Source: DATKRB01 sp036501425
GTDB lineage: Bacteria > Actinomycetota > Acidimicrobiia > Acidimicrobiales > RAAP-2
Direction: 5' to 3'
DNA length: 19,088 nt
NCBI GenBank assembly: GCA_036501425.1
Contig: DASYAI010000006.1
Span: forward strand, 1-19,088
Shown: in pieces, positions 1 through 6,639 of the stretch
How the letters are laid out: every line of letters begins with the position of its first letter
How positions within the stretch are numbered: position 1 is the first letter of the stretch
Made by a program: the position numbers and the translations under genes
The notes under the pieces: generated by a model
What the model saw: the letters and a program-made list of their open reading frames with translations, nothing else
Databases searched by the model: none
What the model was told of the DNA's origin: nothing

Positions 1-22
1 TCATCAGGCCAGGCGGGTCCGC

Positions 23-982
23 TCAGTCGGGCCGGCCCGGGCCGAGGTCCGGCCGCCCCTCCTCGGGGCTGGAGGCCTCGGCGTGGAACCGTACCGGCAC
101 GCGGCCCGCGAGCCGAGCCAGGCGCCCGGCCTGCACGGCCAGCCGCATCCCCCGGGCCATCGCCACCGGGTCGTGGGCCCGGTTGACGGCGGTGGCGACC
201 AGGACGCCGTCGCAGCCGAGCTCCATGGCCCGGGCGGCGTCCGAGGGCACGCCGATGCCGGCGTCGAGGATCACCGGCACGTCGACCGCTGCCCGCAGCA
301 GGGCCAGGCTGTGCGGGTTGCGGATGCCCAACCCGCTCCCGATCGGCGCCCCCAGGGGCATCACGGCCTGACAGCCCACTTGCTGGAGCCGCCGGGCCAG
401 CACGGGATCGTCGTTGGTATACGGCAGCACCACGAACCCGTCGTCGGCCAGCACCTCGGCCGCCCGAAGGAGCTCCACCGCGTCGGGCAGGAGCGTGCGG
501 TCGTCGCCGATGACCTCCAGCTTCACCCAGGCGGTCTCGAACGCCTCCCGTGCCAGGCGGGCGGTGGTGACGGCCTCGCTAGCGGTCCGGCACCCGGCGG
601 TGTTCGGCAGCACCCGGATCCCCCGGGCGGCGAAGAGCTCGAGCAGCGAGCCGCCCGCCGACGGGTCGACCCGTCGGACCGCCACGGTGGCCATCGCGGC
701 GCCCGAGGCGTCGAGGGCCGCGGCGAGGGTGGCCAAGCTCACCATCCCACCGGTGCCCAGCAGTAGGCGTGAGGACAGCTCCTCGCCGGCGATCTCCAGC
801 CGGTCGCCGTCCGTACTCGGGGCGTCGTCGAGGGCCTCGGGCCGCCACGTGCCCCCAGACGTGGTTCCCCCGGCCGTGCGGTCGCCGACCCTCGCCCCGG
901 CGCCGACCCTCGCCTCGTTGACGGGGCTCGCCACGTCGGCGGTGACCGCTACCTCGACCTCGGGGCCCGACCGCCTGCTCAC
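23..982 (-). CDS. thiG: Thiazole synthase ThiG with N-terminal extension
   Basis: ThiG builds the thiazole phosphate of thiamine in the cytoplasm from deoxyxylulose phosphate, ThiS-thiocarboxylate sulfur and dehydroglycine. The family core begins near residue 60 (LEIAGEELSSRLLLGTGG). The Schiff-base lysine is K154 in AWVKLEVIGDD, followed by VLPYTNDDPVLA (185-196), MPLGAPIGSGLGI (208-220) and ILDAGIGVPSDAA (238-250). The protein is 319 residues against roughly 255 for typical ThiG. The surplus is an N-terminal stretch of about 60 residues rich in Gly, Ala and Val that I do not recognise; it is not ThiS because it has no ubiquitin-like pattern ending in Gly-Gly. The GTG start at 980-982 is preferred because it lies 6 nt after a TAGGCT -10 box, which implies a leaderless mRNA. 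The gene is divergent from thiD. A TGATGA at 1-6 hints that another minus-strand gene starts just past the window edge. Confidence 0.95.
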   Translation of the reverse strand: MSRRSGPEVEVAVTADVASPVNEARVGAGARVGDRTAGGTTSGGTWRPEALDDAPSTDGDRLEIAGEELSSRLLLGTGGMVSLATLAAALDASGAAMATVAVRRVDPSAGGSLLELFAARGIRVLPNTAGCRTASEAVTTARLAREAFETAWVKLEVIGDDRTLLPDAVELLRAAEVLADDGFVVLPYTNDDPVLARRLQQVGCQAVMPLGAPIGSGLGIRNPHSLALLRAAVDVPVILDAGIGVPSDAARAMELGCDGVLVATAVNRAHDPVAMARGMRLAVQAGRLARLAGRVPVRFHAEASSPEEGRPDLGPGRPD

Positions 983-988
983 GCATCG

Positions 989-994
989 AGCCTA
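989..994 (-). promoter_or_regulatory. -10 box of thiG (leaderless)
   Basis: On the minus strand TAGGCT is followed by 6 nt and then the GTG of thiG at 982. This spacing puts the expected transcription start on the start codon. It is the mirror image of the thiD -10 box. The place where its -35 would fall is occupied by the opposing -10, so the two promoters overlap and should compete for polymerase. Confidence 0.6.
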
Positions 995-1009
995 CCGGCG
1001 GCCGGTCGG

Positions 1010-1015
1010 TAGGCT
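1010..1015 (+). promoter_or_regulatory. -10 box of thiD (leaderless)
   Basis: TAGGCT is followed by cgatgc and then the GTG of thiD at 1022. A 6-nt spacing predicts a transcript starting at the G of the start codon. No Shine-Dalgarno is present, and the 39-bp gap is too small for a TPP riboswitch. Confidence 0.6.
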
Positions 1016-1021
1016 CGATGC

Positions 1022-1852
1022 GTGACCCCCACGGTGCTGCTCACCATCGCCGGCTCGGACTCGGGGGGCGGGGCGGGGCTGCAGGCCGACCTGGCCACCT
1101 TCGCCGCCCACGGCGTCCACGGGGCGTGCGCGCTGACCGCGGTCACCGCCCAGAACACCACCGGTGTCTACGGCGTCGTGCGGCTCGACCCGACCTTCGT
1201 GGTGCAACAGGTCACGACGGTGTGCGAGGACCTCGACGTCCGGGCGGTCAAGACTGGGATGCTGGCTTCCTCCGACACGGTGGCGGCGGTGGCGGCCCTC
1301 GCAGCCCGGGGCATGCTCCCCCATCTCGTGGTGGACCCGGTGCTCGTGTCCTCCACCGGTCACCTGCTGATGGACGAGGGCGGCGTCGGCGCCTACCGCG
1401 ATCAGCTGCTCGCCCACGCCGACGTGGCCACCCCCAACCTCCGCGAGGCCGCGGTGCTGACCGGGCGGGCCCCCGACGCCCTCCGCTCGCTGGAGGACAT
1501 GGTCGCCGCGGCGCACGAGATCCGGTCACTCGGTGCCGCCACCGTGGTGGTGAAGGGGGGCCACCTGGGCACGGCGGTCTCGCCCGACGTGGTCGACGGC
1601 CCGGGCGGCCTGACCGTGCTCGAGGGCACCCGCATCGCGACCTCGAACGACCACGGCACCGGATGCTCGCTGTCGGCGGCCATCGCCGTCGGGCTCGCGG
1701 GCGGACTCGACGCCCTGGGCGCCATCAGGGCGGCCAAGGCCTACGTGGCCCTGGGGTTGGCCGGGGCCGCCGGGTGGGAGATGGGGTCGGGGCACGGACC
1801 GATCGACCACTTCGGGTGGCAACCGGCCGGGCCCGGCGCCCCCGCCCGCTGA
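1022..1852 (+). CDS. thiD: Hydroxymethylpyrimidine (phosphate) kinase ThiD
   Basis: ThiD phosphorylates 4-amino-5-hydroxymethyl-2-methylpyrimidine and then its monophosphate, giving the pyrimidine half of thiamine. The ribokinase-like fold shows GSDSGGGAGLQAD (11-23), TAVTAQNTTGV (39-49), VKTGML (76-81), VVDPVLVSSTGHLL (103-116), a substrate/ATP segment TPNLREAAVLTG (137-148), VVVKGGH (175-181) and the anion-hole signature NDHGTGCSLSAAIA (209-222). The 276-residue length is normal. The GTG start is chosen over an out-of-frame ATG at 1018 because the N-terminus MTPTVLLTIAGSDS is exactly where family members begin. The gene is divergent from thiG, so two branches of thiamine synthesis share one symmetric control region. 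It ends 61 bp before the convergent membrane-protein gene. Confidence 0.96.
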   Translation: MTPTVLLTIAGSDSGGGAGLQADLATFAAHGVHGACALTAVTAQNTTGVYGVVRLDPTFVVQQVTTVCEDLDVRAVKTGMLASSDTVAAVAALAARGMLPHLVVDPVLVSSTGHLLMDEGGVGAYRDQLLAHADVATPNLREAAVLTGRAPDALRSLEDMVAAAHEIRSLGAATVVVKGGHLGTAVSPDVVDGPGGLTVLEGTRIATSNDHGTGCSLSAAIAVGLAGGLDALGAIRAAKAYVALGLAGAAGWEMGSGHGPIDHFGWQPAGPGAPAR

Positions 1853-1913
1853 GGGTCGCCGAGCCGGCTCCACCGAGGCGCCAGCGCCGGCCGCCGAGAC
1901 CCGTTCGGCCTGT

Positions 1914-3329
1914 TCAGACCGACTGGGCCGACAACACCCGCAGCGGCGCCCCGACCTCGGACGCCGCCGTGCCCCCGTCACGCACCAGGGCGCTCCATAC
2001 GAAGAAGTTGACCGGGTACAGCAGGTACCCGACCCGAGTGGACGGCGCAAGGGTGAAGACGGCCAGGGTGACCCAGCCGGTGAGGACGAGCACCCCGCGT
2101 GCGTCGGTCGGGGGGTGGCGGACCAGGTGGGCGACCAGCAGCGCGCCGCCCACCAGCGCCAGGGTGAGCGGCAGGATCCGGTGCAGCGACGGGAACGCGC
2201 TGACGAGCAGGTGGCCGATGAGCGGGCTCGCGGCCGGCGACGCCACGCCCGAGAGCCCGAGCGGGAACAGGATGACGTTCTCGAAGAACGCATGGGGCCC
2301 GCGCAGGATGAAGGGCACCACCACCGGCCCGGCGACCACCGCCATCCCCATGAGCATGGCCCCGGGGGCGCGCCGACCGTTGCGGTCACGGGCGGCGAAC
2401 AGGGCCAGCGCGGCCAGCGGCCAGGCGGTGAACTTCATGGACGCCACGACCCCCAGCACGAAGCCCGACCATCCGGGTTGACGGCGTTGGGCCAGGACCA
2501 TGGCCAGCAGCAAGAAGGCGGCGATGGGCATGTCGTCGCCCCCCGTCGCCAACGGCAGAGCCGCCGTCGGCAGGACGGTCAGTACCTGCAGGGTCCGCAC
2601 CCGCGACTCGCCCGAGCCCCGCGAGAGGCCCAGGGCCACGGCCACCACCAGGATGGTCGCCATGCTGAAGAAGATCCGGGCGTCGGTGAGGCGGATGGGC
2701 TCCTTGGTGCTCGACGGCAGGCCGAAGAGGCCCATGAGGGGCAGGTAGGGGAAGAAGCTCTCGTAGGTCGGCTCTCCTTTGACCACGTCGACCAGCCGGC
2801 CCCGGTTGGTCACCAGGCGGTAGGGATCGTCGCCCCGGGCCTCCAGATGGGCCGCCTGCTCGACCACCACGGTCTCGGGCTGCACGTGGGCGGTCGGGTC
2901 CCCCTCCGCCCGCCACGACACCTCGAGGCACAGGGGCAGCAAGGTCGCTCCGACCAGCACGAAGACGAAGATCCAGATCCGCATCGGGCCCCAGGGCCGC
3001 CGAGCGGGGGCCGGCGGCGGGGCGCCGGCGGCGGGTCCGCCCGAGGCCTCGAGCTCGGCGGCCGCCGCAACCCGACGGCTCCGGGCGACCAGGGCGGACA
3101 GCACGGCCGCCAGCAGGTAGGGGCCCAGGGCCAGCTCCCCCCACTGGCGGTAGAGCGAGATCGACGAGAGCCGGGCGGTCAGCTCGGCGAACAGGGCCGA
3201 GCCGGCATAGAGGACGGCGTCGGCCTCTTCGGGGCGCCACTGGGCGATCCGCCACACGGCCGCGCCGCGAGCACGGGCGGCCGAGATCCCGATCCCCCGT
3301 CCGAGCGCTCTGTCGCTGCCTAGGTGCAC
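1914..3329 (-). CDS. Multi-pass membrane protein, GT87/DUF2029-like glycosyltransferase
   Basis: This is an integral membrane protein of about 471 residues with roughly 8-10 hydrophobic spans (numbering from the GTG at 3341: near 68-86, 122-140, 195-208, 223-239, 252-266, 272-284, 293-315, 328-345, 391-407, 417-432, 438-452). The arrangement, and the segment GGDDMPIAAFLLLAMVLAQRR followed by GFVLGVVASMKFTAWPL, resemble the GT-C family that includes DUF2029/GT87 polyprenol-phosphate-dependent mannosyltransferases. The acidic residues of the first loop (about 141-175) are where a GT-C catalytic Asp/Glu would sit, but I cannot assign one. The start is set at the GTG at 3327-3329 because GGAG lies 6 nt upstream (3336-3339); another in-frame GTG at 3341 has no ribosome site. 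The product may act on cell-envelope glycolipids. Fold is fairly sure; substrate is unknown. Confidence 0.8.
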   Translation of the reverse strand: MHLGSDRALGRGIGISAARARGAAVWRIAQWRPEEADAVLYAGSALFAELTARLSSISLYRQWGELALGPYLLAAVLSALVARSRRVAAAAELEASGGPAAGAPPPAPARRPWGPMRIWIFVFVLVGATLLPLCLEVSWRAEGDPTAHVQPETVVVEQAAHLEARGDDPYRLVTNRGRLVDVVKGEPTYESFFPYLPLMGLFGLPSSTKEPIRLTDARIFFSMATILVVAVALGLSRGSGESRVRTLQVLTVLPTAALPLATGGDDMPIAAFLLLAMVLAQRRQPGWSGFVLGVVASMKFTAWPLAALALFAARDRNGRRAPGAMLMGMAVVAGPVVVPFILRGPHAFFENVILFPLGLSGVASPAASPLIGHLLVSAFPSLHRILPLTLALVGGALLVAHLVRHPPTDARGVLVLTGWVTLAVFTLAPSTRVGYLLYPVNFFVWSALVRDGGTAASEVGAPLRVLSAQSV

Positions 3330-3419
3330 CGTCAGCTCCACGTCTTGCCGTGCTCGGACGCCACCAACGGCACCGGCGAATGGGACCCGGCGTGGCCCTG
3401 CGCAGTGCGGGCCACGACC

Positions 3420-3487
3420 AGACTACTGCGACCCCGACCGGCCTTTTCGGCCCCGTGGGCCGGGACCCGCGCCGTCGATCCATCGTA
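3420..3487 (-). promoter_or_regulatory. Candidate promoter region for the membrane-protein gene
   Basis: The 216-bp gap between the DUF4232 gene and the membrane-protein gene has no coding content that I trust. It holds two TANNNT boxes on the minus strand, TACGAT (3482-3487) and TAGTCT (3420-3425). Either would give a 5' leader of roughly 80-150 nt, consistent with this gene having a Shine-Dalgarno. I found no convincing -35. Confidence 0.25.
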
Positions 3488-3557
3488 ACGGCCTGCTCGA
3501 CCCCAGGAGCGGGAAGCACCAGCGCGCACGCACTGCCTGGCCTGGGCCACGATCGGC

Positions 3558-4220
3558 TCAGGCGGAGGCGTAGACCGGCGAGACGTGGACGGTGCCACCG
3601 CCGCACGGGGCGATGGTCAGCGCCACGGTGGCCGACGTGAGATCGCCGGGCGGGGTCACCAGAGCGTGGGCCGAGGTCGGACAGGAGGTCTCCCCCCCGA
3701 CCGGGACGTCCGAGTAGCTGAGGCTGAAGGCAGCCGACTGCCCGGCGCCGAGGACCACCGTCGTGGGGCCCTGGTTCGCCGCGGCGACGGGAAACGGGGG
3801 TCCGCCGCCCCGGATCACGTCGGTGGGCAGGTCGTTGCCGGAGGCGTCGAGCAGCTGCATCCCCGGGTAGCCGAAAAGGCTGCAGCTGGTAGTCGAGTGA
3901 TTGGTCAGCTCGACCGAGAGCTCGATGGTCCCTGCCGCACCGCTCCCCTCCTGGGGCACCACGTCGAGCTGGGCCACCTGGCAACCGGCCACGCCGGCGG
4001 AGGTCGACGTCGGTGTGGTGGTGGCGGTGGTCGCGGTCGTCGGCGAGGTCGGCGTGGTGGTGGTCGCCGGGGGTCGTGAGGTCGACGTCGTCCCGCCGGC
4101 GCTGCCCGGACCCGAGGAGCACCCGGCGACCACCGACGCGCCGAGCACCGCGCCGAGCCCCAGCCCGAGCGCTCTGGTGGCGCGTCGGCGGGAGGTGACC
4201 GCCGCCGCCCGCCGGTTCAC
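3558..4220 (-). CDS. DUF4232-family secreted lipoprotein
   Basis: The 220-residue protein starts with an Arg-rich n-region, a hydrophobic core (18-31) and the lipobox VVAGC (30-34), so C34 should be lipidated and the protein anchored outside the cytoplasmic membrane. Residues 35-76 are a Thr/Ser/Pro linker of the kind that spans the wall and may be O-mannosylated. The rest (78-220) looks like a DUF4232 beta-sandwich: QVAQLDVVPQEGSGAAGTIE, then LTNHSTTSCSLFGYPG, with four cysteines (C80, C113, C180, C206) that could form two disulfides. Function is unknown. Its GTG start overlaps the stop of the bifunctional nuclease gene by 4 bp (GTGA at 4217-4220), so the two are probably translationally coupled. 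Such a link between a cytoplasmic protein and a lipoprotein is unexpected. Confidence 0.88.
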   Translation of the reverse strand: MNRRAAAVTSRRRATRALGLGLGAVLGASVVAGCSSGPGSAGGTTSTSRPPATTTTPTSPTTATTATTTPTSTSAGVAGCQVAQLDVVPQEGSGAAGTIELSVELTNHSTTSCSLFGYPGMQLLDASGNDLPTDVIRGGGPPFPVAAANQGPTTVVLGAGQSAAFSLSYSDVPVGGETSCPTSAHALVTPPGDLTSATVALTIAPCGGGTVHVSPVYASA

Positions 4221-4720
4221 GAACCGAAGTCTTCGGGCTTGATCGAGTCGAGGAACTCGCGGAACTGCCCGACGAGCTCCTCGGGCGTGGCGTCCTCGTC
4301 CTCCTCACCGCTCTCGATGGCGAGCAGGATGCCCTCGGCATCCATCAGCTCGTCGGAGACGTAGAGGGGGCTGCCGGTGCGCACGGCCACCGCCACCGCG
4401 TCCGAGGGACGGCTCGAGACGACGGTGCGTTGACCCTGGCGCCGCAGGTGCAGCTCCGCGTAGTACGTCGCCGTCCGCAGCTCGGTCACGACCACCCGCT
4501 CGACCTCCACGTCGAGGGCACCGAGCACGTCCTTGAGCAGATCGTGGGTCATCGGGCGGGGCATGTCCACTCCTTGCAGGGCGTAGGCGATGGCGGTGGC
4601 CTCCGGAGTGCCGATGAAGATCGGAAGCGTCCTGCCCTCACCCTCGGTCTCCTGAAGCAGCAGGACCGGAGTATTCGACTGGAGGTCCACCCGAACCGCC
4701 CGGAGCCGGACTTCGACCAT
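4217..4720 (-). CDS. Bifunctional nuclease family protein (DUF151)
   Basis: The 167-residue protein matches the DUF151/BFN family: VRLRAVRVDLQSNTPVLLLQE (4-24), RTLPIFIGTPEATAIAYALQG (30-50), the PRPMTHDLLKDVL motif (55-67) and SSRPSDAVAVAVRTGSPLYVSDEL (102-125). An acidic tail (139-150) follows the core. Plant members have been reported with DNase and RNase activity; the role in actinobacteria is unclear. It corresponds by sequence and position to the mycobacterial gene after the ftsR-type regulator (Rv1829, from memory). I chose the ATG at 4718-4720 over an upstream start at 4798 because residues MVEVRLRAVRVD are the normal family N-terminus and TACATT sits 6 nt before it. The downstream DUF4232 gene overlaps its stop codon. 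Confidence 0.93.
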   Translation of the reverse strand: MVEVRLRAVRVDLQSNTPVLLLQETEGEGRTLPIFIGTPEATAIAYALQGVDMPRPMTHDLLKDVLGALDVEVERVVVTELRTATYYAELHLRRQGQRTVVSSRPSDAVAVAVRTGSPLYVSDELMDAEGILLAIESGEEDEDATPEELVGQFREFLDSIKPEDFGS

Positions 4721-4726
4721 GCCAGC

Positions 4727-4732
4727 AATGTA
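4727..4732 (-). promoter_or_regulatory. -10 box of the bifunctional nuclease gene (leaderless)
   Basis: Minus-strand TACATT is followed by gctggc and then ATG, a 6-nt spacing. This fits a leaderless transcript carrying the nuclease gene and the overlapping DUF4232 gene. No Shine-Dalgarno is visible before the ATG. Confidence 0.55.
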
Positions 4733-4840
4733 GCGCCACCGGGTCCGGCTGATCGCCGTCGCGCCGACGGACCACGTCAGCGCAGTCTCGGCATGCACCC
4801 CCGACTCGGGCCCCCGTCGGCGCCTTGGCGTCCCGGGCGC

Positions 4841-4859
4841 GCGGTGCGACGAGCACCGC
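4841..4859 (-). terminator. Hairpin after ftsR, possible terminator
   Basis: A perfect 7-bp stem (gcggtgc at 4841-4847 with gcaccgc at 4853-4859) and 5-nt loop lies 24 nt past the ftsR-like stop codon. It sits between that gene and the nuclease promoter, where a terminator is expected. There is no U-tract, so the assignment is weak. Confidence 0.35.
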
Positions 4860-4883
4860 TCGGCGCCCGCCGACCCGGACCGG

Positions 4884-6512
4884 TCAGCCCCCGAGGAGCC
4901 GCCGCAGCTCGCGCCGCAACAGGGCTGCCCGGAGCTGCTGGCCGAGCGCCCCGAGGTCGGCCGCGGCCGCGTTGGCCCGCTGCCGGGACTCGGGATTTCG
5001 TTGGCGGAGCAGCGGGGTGACGATCTGCTCCACCAGACCCGACTCGCGATCGACGGCGTTGCGGTAGAGGCGGAGATGGCGCGGCTCGACGCCGTAGCGC
5101 CCGAACCGGGACACCAGGTGCGCCACCGCCAGCGCGCACTCGTCGTAGTACCGTCCCCCCGCCACGGACAGGGGCTCGATCAATCCGAACCCCTCCAGCG
5201 TGGCGATCTCGGCCGCCGACAGGCCCGTGGCACCACAGAGCTCCTCGATGGTGAGGCTCACCCCGCTGACCCCCTGGGTGACGTCGAAGGAGAGCGCGCG
5301 GGCGATCTCCTCGGGCTCGGGCATGCCGGCGGACGGCCCCGGGGCCCCAGCCTCGGACGGACCGCTCGACGAGCTCGGCCGCCGCGCCGCGGTGCCCCCG
5401 GCCGCCCCTTCGGTGACGCCCTCCCGCGGGGATCCCTGGGCCGGCGGGGCCGCTGGGGACGGCGGGGGTGACCCGGCATCGCCCGGGGAGGCTCCGCCGG
5501 GACCGCTGTTGGCGCCGGTCGGGGACGCCACGTCGCCGGCCGGCCGCTCGGACCCCACGAGGCTCGATCCGCCCGCCGGCTCGCCGGGGGCGCCTCCCGA
5601 AGCCGCGCCGACCCGGGCAGGGTCGCGGCCACCGGAGCCGCCCTCGGCGATCCCGCCGCTCGCCATCCCGGCGCTGCTCGGACCCGCTCCCCCACTGCTG
5701 GAGCCCGACGTCGAGCCGCCATCGGTGTCGCCTGGGCTGCCGTCGGGTTCGCTCGCCTCAGCGGCCGGCGCGCCGGCTGGTGGTGCCGTCGGGCGCTCCG
5801 GGGATGAGGACTCCGCCTCGGGGCGGACGGTCGACCCGGCCGGCCGGCCGGCGCGGGGGTCCGGAGCCGCCCGGTCGCCGAAGGCGTCGCCGTCACCCGT
5901 GGTCGCATCGACCCGGTCGGGCACCGGTGCGGCGGCGTGGGCGCCGAAGCGGGTCACGGCGGCTTCGGGCACCGCGTCGGACGACACGCTCGGGGCGAAG
6001 GAGGCAGGTCCGGGGCCCGAGGTCGGCGTGGCGGTGCCCGCCGGGTGCAGGCGGTGGACGAGGCCGGCCTCGGTCCCGGCCTCGGTCGGCTCCGGAACGG
6101 CGCGCAGGTTGGGCACCGGGAGCTCGCCACTCCCGTTGGCCGGCCGGCCGCGGTCGCTCGAACCCTCACCGACCGGCTCGGCCGCCGGTGCGACGGCGTG
6201 GACCGGGGATGCGGGACGATCGGGTTGCTCGACCGGGGGCTGGTCGTCCGCTGGGAGCGCGCCGCCACTGTCGACCAGGCGGTCCCGGATCACCTTCAAC
6301 GGCAGGAAATGCTCCCGTTGCTGGCGCAGGACCCACCGCAGGCGCTCGACGTCGTGGTCGTAGAACTTCCGGTAGCCCGACGGTGACCGCTCCGGGTTCA
6401 CCAGACCCTGGCTCTCGAGGAAGCGGATCTTGGAGATGGTCACGTCGGGGAACTCCTCGCGCAGCAAGCTGAGCACGTCACCGATGGACAGATGCGTCCG
6501 GCTGCTCACCAT
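4884..6512 (-). CDS. ftsR: FtsR-like MerR-family regulator with giant disordered linker
   Basis: The two ends match the actinobacterial FtsR/Rv1828 regulator. Residues 7-82 form a MerR winged helix (HLSIGDVLSLLREEFPD, ISKIRFLESQGLVNPERS, SGYRKF, LRWVLRQQREHFLPLKVIRDRL). Residues 407-542 form the C-terminal domain (VSLTIEELCGATGLS, GFGLIEPL, FGRYGVEPRHLRLYRNAVDRES, EQIVTPLLRQRN). FtsR activates ftsZ in Corynebacterium, and DNA binding is expected here. Known homologues are about 250 residues; this one is 542 because residues about 85-406 are a Gly/Pro/Ser/Ala-rich, presumably disordered linker without recognisable motifs. The frame stays open and both ends are in phase, so it is not a frameshift artefact. 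ATG at 6510-6512 or the adjacent GTG at 6507-6509 may be used; GGGAG just upstream favours the GTG by spacing. It probably follows the FHA gene in one transcript. Confidence 0.93.
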   Translation of the reverse strand: MVSSRTHLSIGDVLSLLREEFPDVTISKIRFLESQGLVNPERSPSGYRKFYDHDVERLRWVLRQQREHFLPLKVIRDRLVDSGGALPADDQPPVEQPDRPASPVHAVAPAAEPVGEGSSDRGRPANGSGELPVPNLRAVPEPTEAGTEAGLVHRLHPAGTATPTSGPGPASFAPSVSSDAVPEAAVTRFGAHAAAPVPDRVDATTGDGDAFGDRAAPDPRAGRPAGSTVRPEAESSSPERPTAPPAGAPAAEASEPDGSPGDTDGGSTSGSSSGGAGPSSAGMASGGIAEGGSGGRDPARVGAASGGAPGEPAGGSSLVGSERPAGDVASPTGANSGPGGASPGDAGSPPPSPAAPPAQGSPREGVTEGAAGGTAARRPSSSSGPSEAGAPGPSAGMPEPEEIARALSFDVTQGVSGVSLTIEELCGATGLSAAEIATLEGFGLIEPLSVAGGRYYDECALAVAHLVSRFGRYGVEPRHLRLYRNAVDRESGLVEQIVTPLLRQRNPESRQRANAAAADLGALGQQLRAALLRRELRRLLGG

Positions 6513-6639
6513 CGATCTCCCTCGCCGTTCCCGGACCGACCTCGTCGAGGGACGGTCGGGTGCCCGAGCCCAACCCCCAGTCTGCCCTGTCGGGCCGCCC
6601 CGGGCTCACCGACGGGGGACCCGGCGCCCGCGGACAACC

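Larger units (their letters stand above)
979..1025. repeat. Perfect 19-bp inverted repeat spanning both thi start codons
   Basis: The arms at 979-997 (tcacgcatcgagcctaccg) and 1007-1025 are exact reverse complements and flank a 9-nt spacer (998-1006). The symmetry axis is base 1002. The repeat fills the whole thiG-thiD gap and includes the first four coding bases of each gene, so both genes begin GTGA in mirror-image positions. Confidence 0.95.

Noticed and set aside
982..1022. TPP riboswitch between the thi genes
   Set aside because: The gap is only 39 bp and fully accounted for by the palindrome; no THI-box motif is present.
1853..1913. Bidirectional terminator between thiD and the membrane-protein gene
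   Set aside because: Some complementary GC-rich segments (gggtc/gaccc, gccggc/gccggc) exist but do not form a continuous stem, and there is no U-tract.
83..2481. Long open frames opposite or out of frame with thiG and thiD (for example plus 83-766, plus 1018-2481)
   Set aside because: Translations are His/Arg/Gly/Pro-rich with no family resemblance, as expected for shadows of real genes in GC-rich DNA. The real frames encode clear ThiG and ThiD.
3990..4090. Thr-codon-rich stretch as a DNA repeat or minisatellite
   Set aside because: It is the Thr/Ser/Pro linker of the DUF4232 lipoprotein; the nucleotide pattern is irregular.
4721..4798. Upstream start adding 26 residues to the bifunctional nuclease
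   Set aside because: The added residues are unlike the family and would read through the TACATT promoter box.
5258..6304. Linker of the ftsR-like gene as a separate gene or a frameshifted region
   Set aside because: Other frames here are open only because of high GC. The MerR frame runs without a stop and both ends match FtsR in the same phase.
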